Below, piece after piece: positions 16,932-25,986 of a stretch of 61,942 nt of DNA. How positions within the stretch are numbered: position 1 is the stretch's first letter; each line of letters opens with the position of its first letter. Source of the DNA: Paludibacteraceae bacterium. GTDB lineage: Bacteria; Bacteroidota; Bacteroidia; Bacteroidales; Paludibacteraceae. The stretch spans positions 1 through 61,942 of the forward strand of contig JAFWXW010000026.1 of NCBI GenBank assembly GCA_017517845.1, read 5' to 3'. The position numbers and the translations under genes are program-made. A model generated the notes under the pieces. The model saw only the letters and a list, made by a program, of their open reading frames with translations, had not been told where the DNA came from and searched no databases.

Positions 16932-18121
16932 GGTATTAAAAGTGATGAATCTCCGTAACTTAAAAATCTATAATCATTATTTAATGCATACTCATATAGT
17001 TCTCTCCATTTTTCTCCTATAAATGCTGCCAAAAGCAACAAAAGTGTACTTTTGGGTTGATGGAAATTGGTGATTAAAACATTGACTATATTAAATCTAT
17101 AGCCAGGAACTATCATAATTTGAGTAGTAGCATACAATATATTAGACTGAGTCTGATTCATATAATTTAAAATAGCCTCCAAAGACTCACGGGCAGATAG
17201 TTCAGATACATTTTCGTAGGGTTCCCATTGGTTTACTAGAAGTTTAGTATCGCCATTGTGAAGCTGAACACCTAAATAATAAAGGCTTTCTAATGTTCTC
17301 ACAGAAGTAGTGCCCACTGCCACAATATGTCCCAAATTCTCTATCAAATTCTGTATAAACTCCTTAGACACTTCTACCTTTTCGGCATGCATAGCATGAC
17401 CGCCTATTTCTTCTGCCTTCACAGGTTGAAATGTTCCTGCACCCACATGAAGGGTAAGTTCCATGGTTTTTATTCCCTTATCATGAAGTGAATTTATCAC
17501 TTCTGGTGTGAAGTGAAGCCCTGCTGTTGGCGCAGCCACAGAACCCTTTATCTTTGAATAAACTGTTTGATAAGTGGTTTTATCGCTCTCTTGAGTTTTG
17601 CGATTTAAATATGGAGGAATTGGAAGTTCACCAAGTAAATCTAACACCTCTGCAAAGGATACTCCATTGTTCCAAGAGAATTTTATATAAGAAGTATTAC
17701 CATTGGTTTCTAATCTTTCTGCTTGCAGAATAAGATTATCATTTCCAACTTCTTTTTTTAGCACCTCACCTTTCCACTTTTTTAAGTTTCCTACCATACA
17801 CTTCCACACACAAGATTGAGTGCTAGAAAGCGATAGTTCGTAAGAAGATGGTTCTTGAGGTTCTAAACAGAAAATCTCGATCCTACTCCCTGTAGATTTA
17901 AAAAACTCTAAACGAGCTTGTATTACTCTAGTGTTGTTAAATACTAGACACGAATTTTCTGGTAATATCTCGGCAAGTGAACTAAAAGTATTGGTACTCA
18001 CATTGCCAGAGATATATGTTAAGAGTTTTGATGAATCACGTTTTTGTAGAGGGAATTTGGCAATTCTCTCATCTGGCAATTCATAATTATAATCTGATAT
18101 ATTTATATGCTTTACTTGCAT
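16928..18121 (-). CDS. queA: S-adenosylmethionine:tRNA ribosyltransferase-isomerase
   Basis: 397 aa. QueA transfers the ribosyl part of SAM to 7-aminomethyl-7-deazaguanine in tRNA to make epoxyqueuosine. Family motifs: DYNYELPDERIAKFP and RDSSKLLTY near the N-terminus, LVFNNTRVIQARL, the strongly conserved KGSVAAPTAGLHFTPE (about 190-205), MELTLHVGAGTFQPV and TNFHQPKSTLLLL. At 397 aa it is longer than the E. coli protein (356 aa), with a longer segment before the PTAGLHF motif. Its ATG lies directly next to the stop of the RND pump gene, so it is probably translated by coupling. tRNA modification and efflux have no obvious shared function; the linkage may be positional only. Confidence 0.93.
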   Translation of the reverse strand: MQVKHINISDYNYELPDERIAKFPLQKRDSSKLLTYISGNVSTNTFSSLAEILPENSCLVFNNTRVIQARLEFFKSTGSRIEIFCLEPQEPSSYELSLSSTQSCVWKCMVGNLKKWKGEVLKKEVGNDNLILQAERLETNGNTSYIKFSWNNGVSFAEVLDLLGELPIPPYLNRKTQESDKTTYQTVYSKIKGSVAAPTAGLHFTPEVINSLHDKGIKTMELTLHVGAGTFQPVKAEEIGGHAMHAEKVEVSKEFIQNLIENLGHIVAVGTTSVRTLESLYYLGVQLHNGDTKLLVNQWEPYENVSELSARESLEAILNYMNQTQSNILYATTQIMIVPGYRFNIVNVLITNFHQPKSTLLLLLAAFIGEKWRELYEYALNNDYRFLSYGDSSLLIP

Positions 18122-21100
18122 CTATTTTTTCTTTTCTAAGTATTTTTCTTGAATTTTCTGCCAGAACTGATAGAAGTTTGGTATAAAGAATGTACCAACC
18201 AAGGTGGACATTAACATACCTGCAAACACTGATAGACCTAATGAAACACGGCTTTCTGCACCTGCACCCGTAGCAGTTACCAATGGTAATACACCCAAGA
18301 TAAATGCAAATGATGTCATAAGGATAGGACGGAGACGCACCTTACCTGCTTCTAGTGAAGAATCATAAATACTCTTACCTTCTTTTCTATAGTCACGAGC
18401 AAACTCCACAATAAGAATAGCATTCTTTGCAGAAAGTGCAATCATAAGCACCATACCAATTTGTGTATAAATATCATTAGACCTACCTGCTATTACACAG
18501 GCTATGATTATACCCAAAAGAGCCACTGGCACAGCCATAATAACCGCGATTGGACTAGTAACACTCTCGTATTGTGCGGCTAGTACCATAAGAACCACTA
18601 TAATAGCCAACGCAAAGATTACCACTGTAGAAGAACCTGCCATTTGTTCTTGGAACGCCATAGAGGTCCATTCAAAGCCAAAACTACTACCTAGTGTTTC
18701 TTCTGCCACTTTGGCAAATGTGTCTTGTGCCTGACCAGAACTATATCCTGTAGCTGGGTTACCAGACATATAAGCAGCTTTGTACATATTGTATCTAGCT
18801 ATAACCTCTGTACCCAACTGTTGTTCTACAGTTACAAACGCACCAAATGGAACCATCTTGCCTTCTGAATTTCTAACAGAAAGTTTAAGAAGGTCGTCTA
18901 TAGTGGCACGGTCTTTTGCTTCTGCCTGAAGACGCACTTGATATACCTTTCCAAACAATACAAAGTCATTTGCGTATGAAGAACCTAAGTATGCAGAAAG
19001 AGTATTAAACACATTACCTATAGATAGTTTATGAAGCTTAACTTTATCTCTATCTATATTTAGGTAATATTGTGGCACAGTAGCCTTAAATGATGAACGC
19101 ACAGCACTTAACTCTTCATTGGCATTGGCATTTGCAGCCAAATCTTCTGCCATGCTCTGTAGTTCCAACACACCTTGATTTGTTTTGTCTTGAACATACA
19201 ACTCAAAACCACCAGAAGTACCTAGACCTTGGATAGCAGGCATCGGGAATGCATATAAAGTGGCATTCTCCACTGTTGCTGCAGCAGTTTTATTAAATCT
19301 TTGGATAATAGCCAAGTGATCTTTTTCTGGTTCTACACGTTCTGACCAATCGTCTAGAATAACAAACATAGTGGCTTTGCTAGAAATTTGAGCTTGCTCA
19401 GAAACAGAGTTACCAGAAATACTAACGTGTGCCTTAACACCTGGGATAGAATCAAGGATTACACCTGCTTTTTCCATCACTTGCATGGTTTCTACAAGTG
19501 AAGCACCTGGTTGTAGTTCACATTGAATCATGAAATAACCTTGGTCCTCTGTAGGGATAAATGCAGTAGGAAGTTTCTTAAATCCAAATGCCACTAATGC
19601 TAGAATCACACAAAATGTGGCTAGAATAGCAGTAGATTTACGTAGGAATACTTCCAATACTTTGGAGTAACCTATATGTAATTTGTCAAATATTTTATTA
19701 AAGTACTTGTAAACGAAGAATTTGCTTTCTTTTCCTGGTTCTTTTGGTTTTAGAATCAATGAACATAGAGCAGGGCTCAATGTCAAAGCATTTAGACCAG
19801 AGAATGCTGTTGATACAGCAATAGTTATGGCAAATTGTTTATACATTTCACCTGTGATACCACCCATAAACGCAGTAGGAACAAATACAGCCAAAAGCAC
19901 CAATACAGTACCAATAATAGGACCTGTGATTTCTTCCATTGCTTTTATTGTTGCCTCACGTGGAGAAAGTCCACTTTCTTCCATGTGTCGGGCTGTATTT
20001 TCCACCACCAGAATGGCATCGTCCACCACAATACCTATGGCAAGAATAAGTCCAAACAGGGTAAGTGTGTTAATAGAGAATCCCATTACACCCATCACAG
20101 CAAATGTACCAATCAGAGATACAGGAATAGTAATGGCAGGAATAAGTGTAGAACGGAAGTCTTGCAAGAATAATAAAATCACTATAATTACTAGCACAAA
20201 TGCCTCAAATAATGTGTGATACACCTCTTCTATAGAAACTTCTATAAACTTGGTGGTATCTAGCACCACTTCTGCATTTACACCTTCTGGAAGATTTTTG
20301 GTAATTTCTGCCACTTTTTTATTTACATCGGCTGCCACTTGAATAGAGTTGGCACCAGGAAGCTGATAAATACAGATAGATGTGGCAGGTTGGTGGTTGA
20401 TTTTACTATCAATAGTATAGGTTTTACTACCCAATTCTATTTTTGCCACATCTTTTAATCTCAATATATTACCCCTTTCACCAGAACGAATAATGATATT
20501 TCCAAATTCTTCTATAGAAGTTAAACGACCTTGAACATTTAATGTATATTGGAAAGGTTCATTATTTGATGTTGGCATTTCACCTACCTTACCTGCAGAA
20601 ACCTGAACGTTTTGTTCTTGAATAGCAGAAATAACATCAGAAGGAGTCAAACTACGCATTCTTAAAACTTCTGGATCTAGCCACATACGCATACTATATA
20701 CGTCTGCACCAAATGTACTTACAGAGCCTACCCCCTCTATACGTTTCAACTCATCTACTATATTTAATGAAGCATAGTTGGTAAGATATGTGTTGTTATA
20801 AAGTTCTGGATTATCAGAAGTTAAACCAATCATCATAAGAATACTACTAGATTTCTTTTCTGTAGTAACACCCAAACGAGTAACTTCCGAAGGAAGACTA
20901 GATGTGGCTTGATTAACACGGTTTTGAACCAAAACTGTTGCCATATCTATATCAGTTCCTACTTCAAATGTAACAGTTAGAGTATAAACACCTGCCGAAG
21001 ATGATGTAGAGTTCATATATAACATATTTTCTACACCGTTTACTTTATCTTCTATAGGAGCAGCCACTGTTTCTGCTATAACCTCAGCATTAGCACCTGG

Positions 21101-21247
21101 ATAATATGCAGTTACAGATACTGTTGGAGGAGTAATATTTGGATATAATGAAATAGGTAGCGATGTTAGGGTGATTCCCCCTGCTAAGATTATTAACAGA
21201 GAAATAACAAACGCAAATATAGGTCTATTTATAAAAAACTTAGACAT
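18122..21247 (-). CDS. RND multidrug efflux pump, inner-membrane subunit (HAE1/AcrB type)
   Basis: 1041 aa, the usual length of AcrB-like pumps. It uses the proton gradient to export hydrophobic compounds through a three-part channel. Twelve membrane segments are expected; the first is at residues 9-29 (FAFVISLLIILAGGITL). Visible signatures: SVTAYYPGANAEVIAETVAAPIE, the TM4 acidic pair in GIVVDDAILVVENTARHMEE (about 400-418), PTAFMGGITGEMY, and the second-half counterpart GMVLMIALSAKNAILIVEF. It forms a unit with the adaptor gene 8 bp upstream and the outer-membrane channel before that. Substrates cannot be inferred. Confidence 0.95.
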   Translation of the reverse strand: MSKFFINRPIFAFVISLLIILAGGITLTSLPISLYPNITPPTVSVTAYYPGANAEVIAETVAAPIEDKVNGVENMLYMNSTSSSAGVYTLTVTFEVGTDIDMATVLVQNRVNQATSSLPSEVTRLGVTTEKKSSSILMMIGLTSDNPELYNNTYLTNYASLNIVDELKRIEGVGSVSTFGADVYSMRMWLDPEVLRMRSLTPSDVISAIQEQNVQVSAGKVGEMPTSNNEPFQYTLNVQGRLTSIEEFGNIIIRSGERGNILRLKDVAKIELGSKTYTIDSKINHQPATSICIYQLPGANSIQVAADVNKKVAEITKNLPEGVNAEVVLDTTKFIEVSIEEVYHTLFEAFVLVIIVILLFLQDFRSTLIPAITIPVSLIGTFAVMGVMGFSINTLTLFGLILAIGIVVDDAILVVENTARHMEESGLSPREATIKAMEEITGPIIGTVLVLLAVFVPTAFMGGITGEMYKQFAITIAVSTAFSGLNALTLSPALCSLILKPKEPGKESKFFVYKYFNKIFDKLHIGYSKVLEVFLRKSTAILATFCVILALVAFGFKKLPTAFIPTEDQGYFMIQCELQPGASLVETMQVMEKAGVILDSIPGVKAHVSISGNSVSEQAQISSKATMFVILDDWSERVEPEKDHLAIIQRFNKTAAATVENATLYAFPMPAIQGLGTSGGFELYVQDKTNQGVLELQSMAEDLAANANANEELSAVRSSFKATVPQYYLNIDRDKVKLHKLSIGNVFNTLSAYLGSSYANDFVLFGKVYQVRLQAEAKDRATIDDLLKLSVRNSEGKMVPFGAFVTVEQQLGTEVIARYNMYKAAYMSGNPATGYSSGQAQDTFAKVAEETLGSSFGFEWTSMAFQEQMAGSSTVVIFALAIIVVLMVLAAQYESVTSPIAVIMAVPVALLGIIIACVIAGRSNDIYTQIGMVLMIALSAKNAILIVEFARDYRKEGKSIYDSSLEAGKVRLRPILMTSFAFILGVLPLVTATGAGAESRVSLGLSVFAGMLMSTLVGTFFIPNFYQFWQKIQEKYLEKKK

Positions 21248-21255
21248 ATCTATTT

Positions 21256-22386
21256 TTATTTAGATGTTTCTTTTTCTATTGGATTAATAACTTGACCATT
21301 ACGGACTTTGGTTAGAGCTTTGGTTACATACCATTCGTCAGAAGATAAACCACTTAGGATTTCACGTTTATTATCAGACTCCAATTGACCTACTTGAACA
21401 CTTCTGTAACGCACTGTATCATTTTCTACTACATAAATATATCTACCAGATTGGTCTGTTCCTATAGAAGATTCTGGGATAAGTACCGCTTTTTCTACAT
21501 TTTTGAATGGAAGTGAAACATTTACCAATACCCCATTATTTAATTCTTTGTGTTTATTATTTACCACAGCTCTCATATCTACAGTACCTGTAGAAATATC
21601 TGCAGATGGTGATAAATAATCCAATTTTGCAGAATATGAATATACATTACCTTTGGTGTCTGTTAGGTAAACATTTATTGTTTCAAATGCGTCACCTTTG
21701 CCCAATTTAATATTAGAGTTTTTGGCTTGTGCTTGTGCCCAAATCAATTTACTAGCTTCTATAGAGAAGTTTACATAAAGATTGTCATCTTTGTAAAGTG
21801 TAGCTAGAAGTGTTTTTGGTGTTACATAATTACCAACATCTATTTTGTTGAGACTCACTCTGCCATTACTTGGAGCTTTGATGTAACAATAATCTAGATT
21901 GGTCTGTGCAAGAGATTTTCCAGACTCAGCCTTTTTCACTGCTGCCTTGCATAAATCTACTTGAGTTTGTGCTTGAACTACATCTAGTTCACTCACAGCA
22001 TTACTTTTTGAAGCTTCTTTCATTCTTTCCAGTGTAGTTTCTGCTAGCACCAAATTGGCTTTTGCAGTTTCTAGATTGGCAATAGCTTCTGTAAGTTTAT
22101 CTTCATAGTTTTTGGGTTCTATGACAAATAAAACATCACCAGCTTTCACTGTTTGACCAGGTTTTACATTCATTTTTTCTAGATAACCTTCTGTTCTAGA
22201 AATAATATCTACAACTAGTTCTGATTGCAAAAATCCAGGATAATCTAAATGATATACTATATCACGAAGTTCTGGTTTTTCTACCGAATATTGAGGTAGA
22301 GGTGCTTGTTTTACCTCTTTTTCTGCACATGCTGTTAGTATAATAGTTACTAAAACAGTTAATGTAATGTTTAAAACTCTTTTCAT
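21256..22386 (-). CDS. RND efflux periplasmic adaptor (membrane fusion protein)
   Basis: 376 aa with a lipoprotein signal (lipobox ILTAC, Cys20), as in AcrA/MexA. Order of domains: beta strand entry PELRDIVYHLDYPGFL, lipoyl half-motif EGYLEKMNVKPGQTVKAGDVLF (split across residues about 68-88), an alpha-helical hairpin (about 92-160) rich in Ala, Leu and Glu, the second lipoyl half ending KAPSNGRVSLNKIDVGNYV, then beta-barrel and membrane-proximal domains. It bridges the inner-membrane pump and the TolC-like channel. It is the middle gene of the efflux operon, 28 bp after the channel gene. Confidence 0.93.
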   Translation of the reverse strand: MKRVLNITLTVLVTIILTACAEKEVKQAPLPQYSVEKPELRDIVYHLDYPGFLQSELVVDIISRTEGYLEKMNVKPGQTVKAGDVLFVIEPKNYEDKLTEAIANLETAKANLVLAETTLERMKEASKSNAVSELDVVQAQTQVDLCKAAVKKAESGKSLAQTNLDYCYIKAPSNGRVSLNKIDVGNYVTPKTLLATLYKDDNLYVNFSIEASKLIWAQAQAKNSNIKLGKGDAFETINVYLTDTKGNVYSYSAKLDYLSPSADISTGTVDMRAVVNNKHKELNNGVLVNVSLPFKNVEKAVLIPESSIGTDQSGRYIYVVENDTVRYRSVQVGQLESDNKREILSGLSSDEWYVTKALTKVRNGQVINPIEKETSK

Positions 22387-22414
22387 TATATTGGATTTAT
22401 ATTTGTTTTATAAA

Positions 22415-23800
22415 TTAATATCCCCCACCCAAAGCTAGATAAAGTTGAACCAAAGAAAGGGAAACATTTGCCTCTGCAAGGACTTTTGCTTCTTCATAAC
22501 TCAATAAATTGCGTTGAGCATCTAGCACGTTTTGGAATTCTATTAAACCTTTTTTATAAAGGTCTAATGCTAAGTCAAATGTAAGTTGTGCTTGTTCGTA
22601 TGCCACAGCATAAGCGTCTTCTTCTGTTATACTGTGTTTATATCCTACCATGGCATTATCCACTTCTTGAAGTGCATTTAAAACAACATTATTATATGCG
22701 TTCACTGCCATCTCAGTTTTGGCTTTTGCCTCCTGAATTTGACCAGAAAGGGCTGTTCCAGAGAATATATTCCATTTTATGGCAGGAGCAACTTGCCAAT
22801 ACATTTTATCTTTTTGGAATATCTGTTTAAAATCTTCAGAAGCCACACCTATTTGACCTGTTACATAAAATTTGGGCAACCAATCTGCCACTGTAGCTCC
22901 TACTAGAGAAGCTGCTGCATCTATAGATTTTTCAGCAGCACGCACATCGGGACGAGCACGAAGCACTTCTGCAGGAACAGAAACAGGTACCATTTGTTCA
23001 GAATTTTTAGGGATATTTGAATATGTTGTAATGTTTAATTCTGAATCTAACATCCAAGGAATTTTACCACTTAATACTCCTAATACATTAAGACATTCAG
23101 AAACTGTGGTTTCTAGTTCTGGAACTTTGGCTGCTGTGGCATAATAAATAGATTTTGCTTGTGCCACATCAAGTGCAGATGCTAGACCTGTATTGAAACG
23201 AGCTTCTGTAATATTTTTGGTTTGTTCTTGTGTATAAAGGTTTGATTTAACCACTTCTAGGCGTGCCTGAGCAGTGCGTAGGTTTATATAAGCAGAAACC
23301 GTTTTAGCAATTAACGATGTCATAACTGCATTATATTCTTCTTGGGTGGCTTGGAAATTATATTTCTGAGATTTTGCTCTACCTCTCACCGCACCTATAA
23401 TATCTATTTCCCAAGACATATCTGCACCCACAGTTCCTATATGACTCACAGCACCTGGTGTAGTTATATTTTTGTTATAATCATAGGCTGCACCAATGCT
23501 AATAGAAGGATAATAGCCACCTTCTGCCTTACGCATAGAAGCCTTAGCAGCATCTACTCTATAAGCAGCTTGTGCCAAATCATAGTTATTTGATATACAA
23601 ATTTCCACTAATGAATTTAGTGTTGCATCATTGAAACCAGTCCACCATTTTTGGTCTATATCCTGTTGAATAAATAGTGTATCTAGATTGTTCCATGAGG
23701 TAGGAATATCTGCTTCCACCTTTTGTGAATTAGTTTTTGCCATCACCATGGTAAAACTTAACACACTGATACACAGCAAAAGAAGTTTTTTAATATTCAT
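22415..23800 (-). CDS. TolC/NodT-family outer-membrane efflux channel
   Basis: 461 aa. Cleavable signal peptide (MNIKKLLLLCISVLSFTMVMA). Two homologous halves of the outer-membrane efflux protein fold are seen: first LVEICISNNYDLAQAAYRVDAAKA and GGYYPSISIGAAYDYNKN, then PAEVLRARPDVRAAEKSIDAA and DWLPKFYVTGQIG, ending ANVSLSLVQLYLALGGGY. Unlike many NodT-type proteins there is no lipobox Cys at the N-terminus. It is the first gene of the unit channel-adaptor-pump-queA-TlpA. A TATTTTTG box lies 57 bp upstream. No regulator gene is adjacent. Confidence 0.92.
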   Translation of the reverse strand: MNIKKLLLLCISVLSFTMVMAKTNSQKVEADIPTSWNNLDTLFIQQDIDQKWWTGFNDATLNSLVEICISNNYDLAQAAYRVDAAKASMRKAEGGYYPSISIGAAYDYNKNITTPGAVSHIGTVGADMSWEIDIIGAVRGRAKSQKYNFQATQEEYNAVMTSLIAKTVSAYINLRTAQARLEVVKSNLYTQEQTKNITEARFNTGLASALDVAQAKSIYYATAAKVPELETTVSECLNVLGVLSGKIPWMLDSELNITTYSNIPKNSEQMVPVSVPAEVLRARPDVRAAEKSIDAAASLVGATVADWLPKFYVTGQIGVASEDFKQIFQKDKMYWQVAPAIKWNIFSGTALSGQIQEAKAKTEMAVNAYNNVVLNALQEVDNAMVGYKHSITEEDAYAVAYEQAQLTFDLALDLYKKGLIEFQNVLDAQRNLLSYEEAKVLAEANVSLSLVQLYLALGGGY

Positions 23801-23856
23801 ATTAAGTCTTTTAGTTATTTACTATATAAACATTCAAATTTTGGTAAAATAAACTG

Positions 23857-23864
23857 CAAAAATA
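23857..23864 (-). promoter_or_regulatory. -7 promoter box of the efflux operon
   Basis: TATTTTTG on the minus strand, 57 bp upstream of the channel gene start and just past the xseB stop codon. No -33 TTTG at the right distance. Confidence 0.4.
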
Positions 23865-23869
23865 ATTTT

Positions 23870-24052
23870 TTATTCATTATTTACTAAACTTTCCACCTTG
23901 CTTTGAATATTTTTTAACTCATCTTTGCATAAGTTGATTATTTTCTTGGCATTTTCCACCTCATCAGCTAGTTGTGCCAAATTTATCTCACCTTTTTCTA
24001 TTTTAGAAATTATGGTTTCAATTTCACGTATGTTTTTTTCAAAATCGTTCAT
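23870..24052 (-). CDS. xseB: Exodeoxyribonuclease VII small subunit
   Basis: 60 aa, a coiled-coil-forming helical hairpin matching XseB: FEKNIREIETIISKIEKGEI, then LAQLADEVENAKKIINLCKDEL. In ExoVII several XseB copies bind the helices of each XseA to form the active nuclease that degrades single-stranded DNA. It follows xseA by 18 bp, a gap filled mostly with heptamer repeat. Size and pairing with xseA make the call safe despite the short length. Confidence 0.9.
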   Translation of the reverse strand: MNDFEKNIREIETIISKIEKGEINLAQLADEVENAKKIINLCKDELKNIQSKVESLVNNE

Positions 24053-24061
24053 AAAACAATA

Positions 24062-24080
24062 AGTTAGGAGTTAGGAGTTA
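24062..24080 (+). repeat. Short heptamer array between xseA and xseB
   Basis: About two and a half AGTTAGG units. Read on the minus strand they encode the last residues of xseA (Asn-Ser) and its TAA stop (24071-24073). Confidence 0.85.
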
Positions 24081-25234
24081 ATTTTTGCACCTACCACTCC
24101 ATCTATAAATTTAATTTTTATCTCGTCGTCGGTTTTTAAGTCAGAGGTTTTGACTGCTTTGCCTTTTTTTTCTACTATTGCAAAACCTTTTTTAAGTATT
24201 GCCTCTGGCGATAATAATTCTAATGTTTTTTCCATCAATTCTAATGAATGAAACTTCTTCTCTACTAGCCTATTAGCATAAATAGGAAGCAGAGTTAAAC
24301 ATTGGTCTAGTTTTCTAGAATGTTTATCCAAAAGCGAAGTTACAGACTGATATAATAATGCTATATATGAATCTATCTTTTCATCTAAAACTCTAGTATG
24401 ATTTATTAAAAAATCTGCTACTGCGGTAGGTGTCTTCAATGGCATATTGGCAACAATATCCACTACTGAAACATCTCTAGTATGACCAATACCTGTCAAA
24501 ACAGGCAGAGGAAATTGGGCTATAGAAGCAGAAATATTATATCCATCAAAACAATCCAAATCTGACACTGCACCCCCGCCCCTAATCATTACTAATACAT
24601 CAAATTCTGACAATCTTTCTAGTACTTTATCCAATGATTCCAAGATAGATTCTTCTGCTTTTTCACCCTGCATAATGGAGTTGAAAAGGGTGATATTATA
24701 GGCATAGCCATATTTATTATTAAGTAGTTGGTGGCAAAAATCACCATATCCAGCATCACCTTCGGCAGAAATCACTGCTATATTTTTGCACAAAGACTTC
24801 ACAGACAGCATTTTGTTCATTTCAATAATACCATCTTCTTCTAGTTTTTTTATCACCTGAGCCTTGCGACGAGCACTCTCTCCTAGAGTGTATGTAGGGT
24901 CAATATCCACAACATTGAGACTAATTCCATAAACTTCATGAAAAGTCACATCTACACAAAATGCCACTTTCATTCCAGTAGAAAGTCTCTTTCCTGTCTC
25001 TTCAAAAAAATATGTAGATATTAATTTATAGGTATTTGCCCAGATATTGGCACGAGATTTGGCTATTATATTGCCTGTATTTTCGTCTTTTTCTATAAGT
25101 TCTATATAACAATGGCCAACTCTTTGGACATTTATGCTATTTATCTCTGCATGAACCCAAATATTGGCCGATAGACCTGTTTTTATAACAAGCCCTAATT
25201 GTTTATTTAATTCATATAGACTTACAGAATTCAT
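24071..25234 (-). CDS. xseA: Exodeoxyribonuclease VII large subunit
   Basis: 387 aa. Domain order: N-terminal OB fold (about 1-105; SLYELNKQLGLVIK, AEINSINVQRVGHCYIEL), then the catalytic domain with IAVISAEGDAGYGDFCHQL, VLVMIRGGGAVSDLDCFD (about 215-232), ARSI-like NISASIAQFPLPVLTGIGH and the invariant MPLKTPTAVADFLI, then a helical region. XseA degrades single-stranded DNA from both ends and takes part in repair. It is slightly shorter than E. coli XseA (456 aa) because of a reduced helical region, usual in Bacteroidetes. Its start overlaps the MORN-gene stop by 4 bp. The last codons and stop come from heptamer repeat sequence. Confidence 0.93.
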   Translation of the reverse strand: MNSVSLYELNKQLGLVIKTGLSANIWVHAEINSINVQRVGHCYIELIEKDENTGNIIAKSRANIWANTYKLISTYFFEETGKRLSTGMKVAFCVDVTFHEVYGISLNVVDIDPTYTLGESARRKAQVIKKLEEDGIIEMNKMLSVKSLCKNIAVISAEGDAGYGDFCHQLLNNKYGYAYNITLFNSIMQGEKAEESILESLDKVLERLSEFDVLVMIRGGGAVSDLDCFDGYNISASIAQFPLPVLTGIGHTRDVSVVDIVANMPLKTPTAVADFLINHTRVLDEKIDSYIALLYQSVTSLLDKHSRKLDQCLTLLPIYANRLVEKKFHSLELMEKTLELLSPEAILKKGFAIVEKKGKAVKTSDLKTDDEIKIKFIDGVVGAKINS

Positions 25235-25986
25235 TCGTTTTTGAAATATGCTTCGGGATTATGAATATAATCTTCTGGGTCTTTGATATTTGGGTCTGTA
25301 TCGTATGAGTCAAGTTTTTCTTGGAATTTCTTATCCAATTCTGCTTGATTTTCTGCCACCCCATCTATGTAATTCACTTCTAAGACTTCCAAAGACTCCA
25401 CATCATAGGTTTTCCAAATACTATCCTTTTTCCCTGCTTTATAATTTCCTTCCTCACCTAGAGTACCACTCTCAAAGAAGTATTGATATGGTCCTTCTAG
25501 CACTCCACCTTTGTATGTGTATTTAGACATCACATTTCCGTATGGGTAATATTTGATTCTCTCACCATCTAGAAGTCCATCTACATAAAACAATCTCTCC
25601 AAAATAGTACTATCTGCAGAAAATACTAGAGATTCTCCCTGCCTTAGTCCATCTACATAATTTTCTAACATAAAAAGATAACCTGTAGAGGCAAAATAAC
25701 TCCAAACACCCACTTTTTTATGACCCTCATAGTTGCCTATAGCAGAAAGAGTTCCGTCACCAGCATAAACCTCTGCAGTGGAATTTCCATTTTCATCAAA
25801 TTTCTGAATACCTTGAAGTTTTCCATTTTCGTGATAACGTTTCACCTCTCCCACTGGTTTCCCAGCCTCAAAGTAACCTTCCATTTTGATATTGCCATTT
25901 GGATACTTAGTCTTTTTATATTCCACCTGAGCAGACAAAGACATGGTGGCAAAAGCCAACAACGATAGGATTAAATATTTTCTCAT
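25231..25986 (-). CDS. MORN-repeat (YwqK-like) secreted protein
   Basis: 251 aa. Signal peptide (MRKYLILSLLAFATMSLSA). The body is made of about seven MORN-like repeats of 22-24 residues with the pattern YP-NG-x-x-EG-x-(Y/F): YPNGNIKMEGYFEAGKPVGE, YHENGKLQGIQKFDENGN, YVDGLRQGESLVFSADS, YPYGNVMSKYTYKGGVLEG and FESGTLGEEGNYKAGKKD. Databases often call these proteins YwqK-family antitoxin, but that is a repeat-based name and no toxin is nearby. Its real role is unknown; it is probably periplasmic or on the outer membrane. It overlaps RluA upstream and xseA downstream by 4 bp each. Confidence 0.8.
   Translation of the reverse strand: MRKYLILSLLAFATMSLSAQVEYKKTKYPNGNIKMEGYFEAGKPVGEVKRYHENGKLQGIQKFDENGNSTAEVYAGDGTLSAIGNYEGHKKVGVWSYFASTGYLFMLENYVDGLRQGESLVFSADSTILERLFYVDGLLDGERIKYYPYGNVMSKYTYKGGVLEGPYQYFFESGTLGEEGNYKAGKKDSIWKTYDVESLEVLEVNYIDGVAENQAELDKKFQEKLDSYDTDPNIKDPEDYIHNPEAYFKNE

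Noticed and set aside
25231-25986. Antitoxin of a toxin-antitoxin system (YwqK name)
   Set aside because: The similarity is only to MORN repeats, a signal peptide is present and no toxin partner is nearby.
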